Below, one piece after another: positions 45,271-53,249 of a stretch of DNA of 64,000 bases. Positions within the stretch are counted from its first letter, which is position 1. Each line of letters starts with the position of its first letter. A program made the translations under genes and the position numbers. The DNA is taken from positions 4,402,001 through 4,466,000 of the forward strand of contig NZ_CP031467.1 of the NCBI RefSeq assembly GCF_003368325.1, written 5' to 3'. The notes below the pieces were generated by a model. That model was not told the DNA's origin. It saw only the letters and a list, made by a program, of their open reading frames with translations, and made no database searches. The stretch comes from Paraburkholderia caffeinilytica (GTDB lineage Bacteria > Pseudomonadota > Gammaproteobacteria > Burkholderiales > Burkholderiaceae).

Positions 45271-46213
45271 GCGGTTGTCTCCCTGCTTTGTCGGTCATGG
45301 CGCGCTCGATGCCCTTGATGCACGCCACCAGCGTCGCGTTGACGGGCGTCGGCACGCCGTGCCGTTGTCCCCAGCGCACGACCGCGCCGTTGATAAAGTC
45401 GATTTCGGTGATCGAGCCTTTCTCGAGGCTTTGCAGCATCGAAGTCTTGAAGGTGGCGGATAGTCCTTCGGCGGCGAGTTTCCACGGGCGCTCAGGATCG
45501 GTGGTGGAGAGCGTGACGCCCGCCGCCTGGGCGACCGCGATCGCTTCGGCCACCGCGGCGAGCGCCGCCGTCTTCAGAAGCGGCTCGTCGTAAAGCTGCC
45601 CGTAGGTCAGGCCGGTAGTGCCCGTCAACGCGCCAGTTGCGACATTGACCAGCAGCTTGTCCCACATCGTGCCGACGATGTTGTCGCTGACCGTCGTGGC
45701 CAGCCCGGCGGCATTGAAGATTTCGGCGATTGCCGTCACGCGCGAGGTGATCCGGCCGTCGAGTTCGCCGATGTAAGTCGCCTTGCCGACGACGCCGGAC
45801 TCGATGTGCCCCGGATTGCGCATCACGCCACCGACGTAGGTCTTGCCGGCCAGCACGCGCTCGCGCCCCACGATGTCCGCGAGCACATCTTCGTGCCCGA
45901 GTCCGTTCTGCAACGACAGGACCAGTGTGTCGGGTCCGATCAGGTCGAGTGCGCCGCGCATCGCGGCATCGGTATGAAATGACTTGACCAGCACAACCAC
46001 CAGATCGACGACGCCGGCCTCGGCGGCGCGCGTCGTGGCCTGAACTTTCACGCGACGTGAGCCACTCGCATCGTCCACTCGCAGACCATCACGCCGCATG
46101 GCCTCCACGTGTGCCGCCGAGCGGTTCAACAACCAGACGTCGTTGCCGCCTTCGGTCAGCGCTGCGCCGATAGCGCAGCCCAGAGCACCCGCACCCAGAA
46201 TCGCAATCTTCAC
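45257..46213 (-). CDS. Ketopantoate reductase-family dehydrogenase (PanE/ApbA-like)
   Basis: A 318-residue NAD(P)-dependent 2-keto or 3-keto acid reductase. The GTG start at 46213, preceded by GGGAGACGAGA, gives KIAILGAGALGCAIGAAL, the Rossmann loop. VVLVKSFHTDAA, SLQNGLGHEDVL, the lysine in MWDKLLVNVATGALTG and the C-terminal DFINGAVVRWGQRHGVPTP match the family. It is the first gene of the minus-strand operon and is divergent from a LysR gene. In this context it probably reduces a catabolic keto acid and not ketopantoate. Confidence 0.85.
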   Translation of the reverse strand: MKIAILGAGALGCAIGAALTEGGNDVWLLNRSAAHVEAMRRDGLRVDDASGSRRVKVQATTRAAEAGVVDLVVVLVKSFHTDAAMRGALDLIGPDTLVLSLQNGLGHEDVLADIVGRERVLAGKTYVGGVMRNPGHIESGVVGKATYIGELDGRITSRVTAIAEIFNAAGLATTVSDNIVGTMWDKLLVNVATGALTGTTGLTYGQLYDEPLLKTAALAAVAEAIAVAQAAGVTLSTTDPERPWKLAAEGLSATFKTSMLQSLEKGSITEIDFINGAVVRWGQRHGVPTPVNATLVACIKGIERAMTDKAGRQPHERQ

Positions 46214-46264
46214 TCTCGTCTCCCTGATCTGGAGAGCAAGATACGATTCGGTGCTCATGTCGGC

Positions 46265-46295
46265 AATGCAATGGATACAATGACGTCATTGCATT
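46265..46295. promoter_or_regulatory. Inverted repeat AATGCAATG-N13-CATTGCATT with inner TGACGTCA palindrome
   Basis: Perfect 9-bp arms at 46265-46273 and 46287-46295, enclosing the end of a 12-bp palindrome AATGACGTCATT (46279-46290). It lies in the 95-bp divergent gap between the ketopantoate-reductase-like and LysR genes. A LysR binding site is the likely meaning. Confidence 0.6.
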
Positions 46296-46308
46296 AGACA
46301 ATATCGCT

Positions 46309-47214
46309 ATGAACCCGGCGGAACTCCCCGATCTGAAGCTATTGCAGCTTTTCGATCTTCTTTACGATGTCCGCAGCGTCACGCGCGTGGCGGAGCAGCT
46401 TGGGCAGAGCCAGCCCACGATCAGCATCTGGCTCGGGCGCTTGCGGGAGCATCTGCAGGACCCGCTGTTCATCCGCACACCGGGCGGCATGGCGCCGACG
46501 CCGCAAGCCGATGCGCTGATCGGGCCGTGCCGGGAGATTCTTGAATCGCTGCGACGCTTCGCTGCCTGGGAGATCGAGTTCGATCCAGCCACCGCGAAAC
46601 GGCGGTTCCGCATCTGCATGACCGACGCCAGCCACATCACGCTGCTTCCGCGAATGCTGGCGCATGTGCGCGCGCAAGCGCCGGGCATCCGTCTGGAGGC
46701 GGCACGGATCGACGGCAATACCGAACGGGCGCTTGAGTCCGGTGAGGCGGACCTTGCGATCGGTCACGTACCCTGGCTGGGCGGCGGGATTTACCAGCAG
46801 CAGTTGTACACGCAGGACTGGGTGTGTCTGATGAACAAGCATCATCCGCGCGTGCGCGGAAAGCTCGGGTTAAAGCAGTACCGCGCGGAAGGGCATGTGG
46901 TTATCGCGGCGGGAACCGGAGCGCAACTGCTGGAGCAGGCGCTCGTGCGCGAGCAGGTTGAGCGGGACGTCGTGCTCGAGCTGCCGGGCTTTCTCGGGCT
47001 GGGGGCAATCATCCAGACCACCGACCTGATCGCCACGCTGCCGCGGCATATCGGCGCGACGCTGGCGAAGGTGAATGACCTGTCGGTGCATCCGTGTCCG
47101 ATACCCGTGGAGGGGTTTGCGGTACGACAGCACTGGCACGCCCGCTATCATCACGAAGCAGGAAATCGCTGGCTGCGCGATCTGGTCGCTCAGCTATTCA
47201 GCAGTTTGCGGTGA
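46309..47214 (+). CDS. LysR-family regulator (NodD/LinR-like)
   Basis: A 301-residue LysR protein of the NodD/PcpR-like type, starting ELPDLKLLQLFDLLYDVRSV. The HTH VTRVAEQLGQSQPTISIWLGRLRE spans about 25-48, and DPLFIRTPGGMAPTPQADAL follows. The effector domain begins RFRICMTDASHITLLPRM. It is divergent from the operon that runs from 46213 down to 41888 and probably controls it through the AATGCAATG repeat. Its stop is one base from that of the next, convergent LysR gene. Confidence 0.9.
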   Translation: MNPAELPDLKLLQLFDLLYDVRSVTRVAEQLGQSQPTISIWLGRLREHLQDPLFIRTPGGMAPTPQADALIGPCREILESLRRFAAWEIEFDPATAKRRFRICMTDASHITLLPRMLAHVRAQAPGIRLEAARIDGNTERALESGEADLAIGHVPWLGGGIYQQQLYTQDWVCLMNKHHPRVRGKLGLKQYRAEGHVVIAAGTGAQLLEQALVREQVERDVVLELPGFLGLGAIIQTTDLIATLPRHIGATLAKVNDLSVHPCPIPVEGFAVRQHWHARYHHEAGNRWLRDLVAQLFSSLR

Positions 47215-47215
47215 G

Positions 47216-48133
47216 CTAAGTCTTCCACAACGCGAACTCTCCTTGCGCGAGTTCCTGTTTGAGAAAGTCGACGCAGACGCGCACCTTGGCTGACTGCGCG
47301 GAGCGTGCGGCCGACATCGCCCATACGTCGGCCGGCTGCTCCCACGCCGGCAGCACGCGTTCGAGCGCTCCTTCGGCGAGCGCCTGTGCCACGTACGAGT
47401 GCCCGACCATCACGATGCCGTGGCCGTCGCGCGCCCAGCGCAGCACGACGTCGCTGTGGTTCGACGCCAGCGATCCCGTGACCTTCACCGTGCTCCAGCC
47501 GCCGGGTCCGAGCAGACGCCACACGCCGAATGGCTCGTCGCGCTCGCGGAATACGAGGCAGTCGTGCTGCGCGAGTTCCTCGACACTCTTCGGCCGGCCG
47601 CGTGCATCGAGATAGACCGGCGCCGCGCACAGCACGCGCGGACTGACCGCGATGTGATGCGCGATCAGCCCCGGTTCCTGCAACGCGCCGACGCGGACGT
47701 CGAGATCGAAACCTTCGTCTACGAGATTGACGCGGCGATCAACCAGCTCCAGCCAGATTTCCAGTTCCGGATAGCGTTTTTTCATCAGCGACACGATTGG
47801 CGCGATGTGGCTGCGCCCGAGACGCTGGCTTGCACTGATACGCAATGAACCCTTGGGATTTACCCGCAGATTCGACAGATCGTCGCGCATCGCGTCGACG
47901 TCCTGGAGGATCGAGCGCGCCCAGCGATAGACCGTTTCGCCGTCGGACGAGAGCGTCACACGCCGCGTCGTGCGATGCAGCAGCTTCACCCCGAGCGTCT
48001 TCTCCAGCAAGGCGATGCGCTTGCTGACGTGGGTCTGCGAATTGCCGAACTCATGCGCCGCGGCAACGAAACTCAGGCGGCGGGCGACTTCGCAAAAGAG
48101 CCGGAGATCACCGAGCATCGGTTCATTAAGCAT
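47216..48133 (-). CDS. LysR-family regulator
   Basis: A 305-residue LysR protein starting MLNEPMLGDLRLFCEVARRLS; a start at 48118 is also possible. The HTH reads FVAAAHEFGNSQTHVSKRIALLE, then LLHRTTRRVTLSSDGE, and the effector domain follows RISASQRLGRSHIAPIVSLM (LinR/CrgA-like). It is divergent from the aroE homologue at 48227 across a 93-bp gap and probably controls the aroE/TIM-barrel/MFS operon. A longer upstream reading frame is antisense to that gene and is rejected. Confidence 0.9.
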   Translation of the reverse strand: MLNEPMLGDLRLFCEVARRLSFVAAAHEFGNSQTHVSKRIALLEKTLGVKLLHRTTRRVTLSSDGETVYRWARSILQDVDAMRDDLSNLRVNPKGSLRISASQRLGRSHIAPIVSLMKKRYPELEIWLELVDRRVNLVDEGFDLDVRVGALQEPGLIAHHIAVSPRVLCAAPVYLDARGRPKSVEELAQHDCLVFRERDEPFGVWRLLGPGGWSTVKVTGSLASNHSDVVLRWARDGHGIVMVGHSYVAQALAEGALERVLPAWEQPADVWAMSAARSAQSAKVRVCVDFLKQELAQGEFALWKT

Positions 48134-48226
48134 GATCTGGTGATTATGGAGTGCAAGATCGGATAATAATAGTTCGATTCGGTGATAGTAGTCTCTGGTC
48201 ATGCCTGAAGCACACCGGAGACAAGC

Positions 48227-49060
48227 ATGATCAATGGCAACACCGGGCTCGTCGCCCACATCGGCTATCCGACGCACGCGTTCAAGTCGCCGATGATCTA
48301 CAACCCTTATTTCGAGCACGCTGGGGTCAATGCCGTCGTGGTGCCGATGGGCTGCAAGCCCGAACATTACCCGGCCTTCCTCAACTCGGTTTTCTCGCTT
48401 GAAAACATCCGTGGCGCGCTCATCACCATGCCGCACAAGGTCACGACCGTCGGCCTGCTCGACGACGCCACGCCGGCAGTGAAAATCGCGGGCTCTTGCA
48501 ACGCGGTGCGGCTCACGGAGGACGGGCGTCTTCTCGGCGATATGTTCGACGGCGAAGGCTTCGTGCGCGGCGTGCGGCGCAAGGGCTGCAAGCTCGAAGG
48601 CGCGCGGGTGCTCGTGGTGGGCTGTGGCGGCGTCGGTTCGGCGATCGCTGCTTCGCTGGCCGCGGCCGGCGTCGCGTGGCTCGGCCTCTACGATGCGCGT
48701 GCCGAGTCGGCGCAAGGTTTGAAAGAGCGTCTCGCGACCCACTACCCGAGGCTCGAAGTCACGACCGGCAGCAACGACCCGGCAGGCTACGACCTCGTCG
48801 TGAACGCGACACCGATGGGCATGAACGACGGCGATCCGTTGCCGGTCGAGGTGGAGCGCATCGCGCCGGACACCTTCGTCGGCGAGGTCGTGATGAAGAC
48901 CGAGATGACGGCGTTCCTCAAGGCGGTGCAAGCGCGCGGCTGCCGCTTCCAGGTGGGCTCGGACATGCTCTTCGAGCAGATTCCCGCTTACCTCGAATTC
49001 TTCGGCTTTCCGACGACCACGCCGGACGTGCTGCGCTCAGTTGCGAAGCTGCAGTACTGA
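48227..49060 (+). CDS. Second shikimate/quinate dehydrogenase-like protein
   Basis: A 277-residue AroE-family oxidoreductase. AHIGYPTHAFKSPMIYN is the substrate loop, ALITMPHKVTT carries the catalytic lysine, and GDMFDGEGFVRGVRR the aspartate. VVGCGGVGSAIAASLA is the Rossmann loop, and the cofactor patch LYDARAES has an aspartate, suggesting NAD+ instead of NADP+. NAD+ use fits a catabolic quinate/shikimate-type or related polyol dehydrogenase. Chromosomal context with a TIM barrel and an MFS transporter supports this. Confidence 0.87.
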   Translation: MINGNTGLVAHIGYPTHAFKSPMIYNPYFEHAGVNAVVVPMGCKPEHYPAFLNSVFSLENIRGALITMPHKVTTVGLLDDATPAVKIAGSCNAVRLTEDGRLLGDMFDGEGFVRGVRRKGCKLEGARVLVVGCGGVGSAIAASLAAAGVAWLGLYDARAESAQGLKERLATHYPRLEVTTGSNDPAGYDLVVNATPMGMNDGDPLPVEVERIAPDTFVGEVVMKTEMTAFLKAVQARGCRFQVGSDMLFEQIPAYLEFFGFPTTTPDVLRSVAKLQY

Positions 49061-49090
49061 GCCAATCCAATTCAAGTTCAGTGAGACGAC

Positions 49091-49873
49091 ATGACGACGA
49101 CACCCCAATTCGGCTGGTGCGGCCCGCTGCAGAACGCAGCGTTGATCAAAGAAGCAGGGCTTGACTACATTGAAGCGCAGCTCGTGCCGATGAAACTCGA
49201 GGACGACGCGTCTTTCGCGAATGCCAAGGCGCTCATCAAGGAACTGCCGTTGCCGGCGCTTGCCTTCAGCTATCTGTTCCCGCACGACGCCCGCATCGTC
49301 GGCCCGGAAAAGGACGAGCGGCGCAACCGCGCTTACTTCGATCGGGTGGTGGAACTGCTGACGCTGGCGCGAGCCCGCGTCGTCGTGCTCGGCAGCGGCT
49401 GGACGCGCAATATCCCCGAGGGCTGGACGCAGGCTCAGGCAGAGGACGAATTCCTGACAACGCTTGCATGGTGCGCCGACACGCTTGAGGGCAGCGGCAC
49501 GACGCTCGTGATCGAGCCGCTGAACCGCAAGGAATCGAACCTGGTGAACAGCGTCGCGGACGGTGCGCGGCTCGCAAAGTCGCTCAACCGTCCCGAAGTG
49601 CGCGGCCTCGCGGACTTCTATCACATGGACGAAGAAACCGAGTCGCTGGACGCATTGCGCGAGCACGGTGCGTGGCTCGCTCACATCCATCTCGCCGACA
49701 CTGGCCGGCTGAATCCGGGCACTGGCGCCTATGACTACCCGACTTTCTTCGGACATCTCAAGGCCTGCACCTATCAAGGCCTGCTCAGCGCCGAATGCGG
49801 ATTTAAAGGCGAGCCACTCGCTTCGATGCGCGAGAGCGCGTCGTTCCTGCGCCAGGCATGGAACGACGCATAA
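49091..49873 (+). CDS. Sugar phosphate isomerase/epimerase-like TIM-barrel protein
   Basis: A 260-residue AP-endonuclease-2-type barrel. FGWCGPLQNAALIKEAGLDYIEAQL begins it. TLVIEPLNRKESNLVN holds the metal glutamate, GLADFYHMDEE the Asp and His, and LLSAECGFKG the last glutamate. Relatives include hydroxypyruvate isomerase, keto-sugar epimerases and the AsbF-type 3-dehydroshikimate dehydratases. Its place between an aroE homologue and a transporter makes a dehydratase or isomerase of a dehydroshikimate-like compound plausible, but this is not proved. Confidence 0.82.
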   Translation: MTTTPQFGWCGPLQNAALIKEAGLDYIEAQLVPMKLEDDASFANAKALIKELPLPALAFSYLFPHDARIVGPEKDERRNRAYFDRVVELLTLARARVVVLGSGWTRNIPEGWTQAQAEDEFLTTLAWCADTLEGSGTTLVIEPLNRKESNLVNSVADGARLAKSLNRPEVRGLADFYHMDEETESLDALREHGAWLAHIHLADTGRLNPGTGAYDYPTFFGHLKACTYQGLLSAECGFKGEPLASMRESASFLRQAWNDA

Positions 49874-49951
49874 CGCCTAAATAAACAACGGATCGATACA
49901 GACCCGCCACGGGTTCGTACAAGCGGACCAACCTCATTGGAGGAGACAACC

Positions 49952-51265
49952 ATGAATGTCACTATCTCAGACGTGACGGCGGCTGACCGCGCGGTCGCCA
50001 GGTCGACAAAACGCCTGATTCCTTTTTTGCTTTTAATGTATGTACTCGCGTTTCTCGACCGTGCCAACGTCGGCTTTGCGAAGCAGGGATTACACGATGT
50101 AGTCGGCATGTCGGACGCGGCCTTTGCGTTCGGCGCCAGCATCTTTTTCATTGCGTATGTGTTACTCGAAATCCCGAGCAATCTCGCGATGCATAAAGTG
50201 GGCGCCCGTGCCTGGATGTGCCGCATCATGGTGACGTGGGGCCTCGTGTCGGCCGCGACGATGTTCGTCAAGGGTTCGACGAGCTTTTACGCACTACGCT
50301 TCATTCTGGGAGCGTGCGAAGCGGGCTTCTTTCCCGGCGTGATCCTGTACCTGACTTACTGGTTTCCGGACCGCGCCCGGGCGAAGATCATGGGCCTCTT
50401 CTACTTCGGCGCGCCGCTCGCATTCGTGTTCGGTTCACCGCTGTCCGGCTACCTGCTGCGCTTCGATGGCGTGCTCGGGCTGCACGGCTATCAGTGGATG
50501 TTCATGCTCGAAGGACTTGCGGCGACTGCTGTCGGTGTGTGGGCGTACTTCTATCTGGACGACAGACCGGCCGATGCCAGGTGGCTCGATGACGATGAGA
50601 AACACACGCTGGTCGCTGTGCTCGAGGCAGAGCAGTCCGCGAAGGTCTCACACGGACCGCACAGTGTAGGCGCCGCGCTCACGGATCGCACGGTGTTGTA
50701 CTTCGGCCTCATTTTTTTCCTGATCCAGATGGGCGTATCAGTGGCGGTGTTCTATCTTCCGACGTTCGTTGGGAAGCTGCTCGGCACGGGGCCGAACGCG
50801 CTGGTGGGCTTCGTCGTCGCGATTCCGTGGACCTGCGCGCTCATTGCGACGTTCGCCGTGCCGAGACTGGCCGCACGCCGCGAACGGTTGGTGCTCTTCG
50901 GCTGCGCGAGTCTCCTGATCGCCGCGATTGCGATGTTTGTCTCGGCGGGCCCATCGCCGCTGATCTCGATGATCGCGTTGTGTTTCGCAGTGGCGGGGCT
51001 GTGGGCGGTCCAGCCCATCTTCTGGTCGCTGCTTACCAACTATCTTGGCGGCATGGCGGTCGTATCCGGCGTCGCGATGGTGAACACGATCGGCAACATC
51101 GGCAACTTCGTCTCACCGAACGTGAAGGCATGGGCGGACGCGAGCTTCGGTTCGAGCGTGGCGGGGCTAATGCTGCTGAGCGGTGTCGTCGTGCTCGCGG
51201 CGCTGCTTTTCATCGGCGCGCGCCGCTCTACACAACCGGCTGTCGCGGAAGCCGTTCACCCCTGA
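49952..51265 (+). CDS. MFS transporter, anion:cation symporter family
   Basis: A 437-residue inner-membrane transporter with about 12 helices. AFLDRANVGFAKQGL and FILGACEAGFFPGVILYLTYWFPDRARAK are the signatures of the ACS group, which moves organic acids such as phthalate, tartrate and hexuronates with protons. The ATG at 49952 follows GGAGGAGACAACC. It is the last gene of the operon with the aroE homologue and TIM barrel, and probably imports the acid substrate. Confidence 0.92.
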   Translation: MNVTISDVTAADRAVARSTKRLIPFLLLMYVLAFLDRANVGFAKQGLHDVVGMSDAAFAFGASIFFIAYVLLEIPSNLAMHKVGARAWMCRIMVTWGLVSAATMFVKGSTSFYALRFILGACEAGFFPGVILYLTYWFPDRARAKIMGLFYFGAPLAFVFGSPLSGYLLRFDGVLGLHGYQWMFMLEGLAATAVGVWAYFYLDDRPADARWLDDDEKHTLVAVLEAEQSAKVSHGPHSVGAALTDRTVLYFGLIFFLIQMGVSVAVFYLPTFVGKLLGTGPNALVGFVVAIPWTCALIATFAVPRLAARRERLVLFGCASLLIAAIAMFVSAGPSPLISMIALCFAVAGLWAVQPIFWSLLTNYLGGMAVVSGVAMVNTIGNIGNFVSPNVKAWADASFGSSVAGLMLLSGVVVLAALLFIGARRSTQPAVAEAVHP

Positions 51266-51310
51266 GGCGTAGCAACGCGGTGAGGAGACCTGGGCAAACG
51301 CAGCGGCAGC

Positions 51311-51514
51311 GTGCTCGATCTCACCGTCGTCGATATGACGATGTGTGACGCAGCTCAGCATGTACCGAGACACATCATTGCTGAAGCAAGCCTTGGCTCG
51401 TCGGTGTGCGCGATGGTGCGCGCGGGCATGGGTATCGGTCTTGTCAATCCGCCGGCAGCAAGGGATGAGTATCTCAATGGCGGCATCGAGATGTCTCTGC
51501 AGGCTCGAACCTGA
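51311..51514 (+). pseudogene. Remnant of a LysR-type regulator (C-terminal part)
   Basis: A 67-codon frame whose middle reads SSVCAMVRAGMGIGLVNPPA, the well-known late segment of the LysR substrate-binding domain, followed by EYLNGGIEMSLQA. No HTH or earlier effector-domain sequence remains upstream; the region before it is the MFS gene. It is best read as the leftover 3' end of a deleted regulator gene, possibly the original regulator of one of the neighbouring operons. Confidence 0.65.
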
Positions 51515-51617
51515 GTGGCTCAGACACGACGCATCCAGCCGCTATCGGTGCCCACAGCCTTCGCAACTGCCGAGGCTACATGCGCTTCATGGCATGAAGG
51601 AGGGATGGACGATAATA

Positions 51618-51627
51618 TGGCATTCCA
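51618..51627. promoter_or_regulatory. Operator TGGCATTCCA before the GntR gene
   Basis: TGG-N4-CCA palindrome 65 bp before the GntR start codon. It has the same form as two sites before the 52662 operon, which suggests autoregulation. Confidence 0.5.
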
Positions 51628-51691
51628 GTTCGCGTGCTTCAGGGTATCGGGCACGCGGTACAGCCATCGTCCATTTCTCTTTTTACCGCTC

Positions 51692-52378
51692 ATGTCAGAC
51701 CTCAGAATCGACCGCAATGCCAAGACCCTGCGCGAACTCACGCTGGACAAGCTGCGCGGCGCGATAGTGCAAGGGTATTTCCGGCCAGGCGCGCGGCTCG
51801 TCGAACGCACGCTGTGCGACGAACTCGGCGTAAGCCGCACTGTCGTGCGCGAAGTGTTGCGGCATCTGGAGACGGAAGGGCTCGTGGAGATCGTCGCGCG
51901 CCAGGGGCCGATCGTCGCCCGGCTCGATCCTGAACAGGTCGGTGAAATCTACGAGCTGCGCGGCCTGCTCGAAGCCAATGCCGCACGCGCGTGCGCCGAG
52001 CAATCGACGCCCGAACTCGTGCGGCGCTTGCGCGAGATCCGCGCGGTGATCGAAGAGGCGTTCGAGAAACAGGACCTGCCGCGCGTGCTCGACTACACCG
52101 AGCGTTTCTACGAGGCGATGTTCGAGGGCGCGCAAAAGCGCGTATCGCTGGCCGTCGTCAAGACGCTGAACGCGCGGATCAACCGGCTGCGCGCGCTCAC
52201 TATTGCCACGCCGGGGCGCGGCGGGGAGTCCAATCTCGAGATGAACACGCTGCTCGACGCGATCGAGCGGCGCGACGGCGATGCGGCGTCGCGCGCATCG
52301 GCCGCGCACATCAAGCGCACCGCCGAACTGGCGTTGAGCGCGCTCGCGCAGCAAAGCGAGCCGGCCGGCGACGCCTGA
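51692..52378 (+). CDS. GntR-family regulator, FCD type (first of two paralogues)
   Basis: A 228-residue regulator. The winged HTH (about 10-78) has LCDELGVSRTVVREVLRHLETEGLVEIVARQGPIVARLD. The FCD domain (about 85-215) has EIYELRGLLEANAARACAE and KTLNARINRLRALTIATPGR. The ATG at 51692 starts MSDLRIDRNAKTLREL. A strong terminator follows. It probably represses the operon starting at 52662 by binding TGG-N4-CCA sites. A close paralogue lies at the far end of the same cluster (62098). Confidence 0.92.
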   Translation: MSDLRIDRNAKTLRELTLDKLRGAIVQGYFRPGARLVERTLCDELGVSRTVVREVLRHLETEGLVEIVARQGPIVARLDPEQVGEIYELRGLLEANAARACAEQSTPELVRRLREIRAVIEEAFEKQDLPRVLDYTERFYEAMFEGAQKRVSLAVVKTLNARINRLRALTIATPGRGGESNLEMNTLLDAIERRDGDAASRASAAHIKRTAELALSALAQQSEPAGDA

Positions 52379-52401
52379 GCCGCCGTTCCGCCCGTTCCCA
52401 C

Positions 52402-52437
52402 AAAGGCCGCCGGTCATCCCGGCGGCCTTTTGTTTTG
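52402..52437 (+). terminator. Rho-independent terminator of the GntR gene
   Basis: AAAGGCCGCCGG pairs perfectly with CCGGCGGCCTTT across a 5-base loop, followed by TGTTTTG. It separates the regulator transcript from the catabolic operon. Confidence 0.9.
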
Positions 52438-52559
52438 CCGGTCTGCCGTCGCCGCCGTCTTTCCTGACAAATCCCGCCGCCGGTATGTTGCGCCGCAAAA
52501 GCATGAATCGGCTTGCGCCGTTAGCCGAAAACATGCCTGAAATGCTATGCGCCACATCG

Positions 52560-52611
52560 TGGTATTCCATAATATTGATTCGCTTGGTGTGGGCCATAAG
52601 ATGGAATACCA
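52560..52611. promoter_or_regulatory. Operator pair TGGTATTCCA / TGGAATACCA before the catabolic operon
   Basis: TGGTATTCCA at 52560-52569 and TGGAATACCA at 52602-52611 are exact reverse complements. Their centres are 42 bp apart, four helical turns. They lie 50-100 bp before the first operon gene and match the site before the GntR gene. Confidence 0.65.
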
Positions 52612-52661
52612 TAATCTCAACGAACGACATTCACGGCCTCGGCCCCCGACAGGAGAACGAT

Positions 52662-53249
52662 ATGAAGCTGGAAGTGCGCAAGCTGGTCACTTACGTCGAA
52701 GAGACTTTCATTGAAGGCGGCAAGGAGGCGGCGCGGCCCCTAAAGCTGTTCGGCGCGGCGGCCGTGTTGCGTAACCCGTGGGCGGGGCGGGGCTTCGTCG
52801 AAGACCTGAAGCCCGAAATTCACGCGCTGGCGCCGCAACTCGGCGAAATGCTGACGGCGGAAGTGCTGCGCGTGGCCGGTTCCGGCGATGCGGTCGAAGG
52901 CTACGGCAAGGCGGCGATCGTCGGCACATCGGGCGAAATCGAGCACGCGTCGGCGCTGATTCACACGCTGCGCTTCGGCAACCACTACCGCAACGCGGTC
53001 GGCGCGAAGAGCTATCTGAGCTTCACGAATCTGCGCGGCGGCCCGAACTGCCCGATCTCGATTCCGCTGATGCACAAGCACGACGAGGGCATGCGCTCGC
53101 ACTACCTGACCGTGCAGTTTTCGATCGTCGATGCGCCTGGGCCCGACGAACTGGTCATCGCGCTCGGCGCGTCGATCGGCGGCCGTCCGCATCACCGCAT
53201 CGGCGACCGTTATCAGGACCTGAAGGAGCTCGAGTCCCATGAGGCCTGA
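52662..53249 (+). CDS. AA_synth-family (DUF1185-type) protein
   Basis: A 195-residue protein of the so-called amino acid synthesis family, whose function is not established. MKLEVRKLVTYVEETFIEGG, AAVLRNPWAGRGF, EGYGKAAIVGTSGEIEHASA and IALGASIGGRPHHRIGDRYQD are the conserved blocks. The ATG at 52662 follows AGGAGAACGAT; earlier in-frame starts lie before the operator. It is the first gene of the operon and overlaps the hydrolase gene by 11 bp. A ring-opening or hydrolytic role has been suggested for some relatives, but I cannot assign one. Confidence 0.82.
   Translation: MKLEVRKLVTYVEETFIEGGKEAARPLKLFGAAAVLRNPWAGRGFVEDLKPEIHALAPQLGEMLTAEVLRVAGSGDAVEGYGKAAIVGTSGEIEHASALIHTLRFGNHYRNAVGAKSYLSFTNLRGGPNCPISIPLMHKHDEGMRSHYLTVQFSIVDAPGPDELVIALGASIGGRPHHRIGDRYQDLKELESHEA

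Larger units (their letters stand above)
51266..51691. other. Gap with a gene remnant and operator
   Basis: This gap separates the MFS and GntR genes. It holds the decayed LysR fragment (51311-51514) and a TGGCATTCCA palindrome (51618-51627). No intact gene is visible. Confidence 0.6.

Noticed and set aside
48134..48931. N-terminal extension of the LysR gene at 47216-48133
   Set aside because: Antisense to the aroE homologue; the LysR HTH begins right after the 48133 start.
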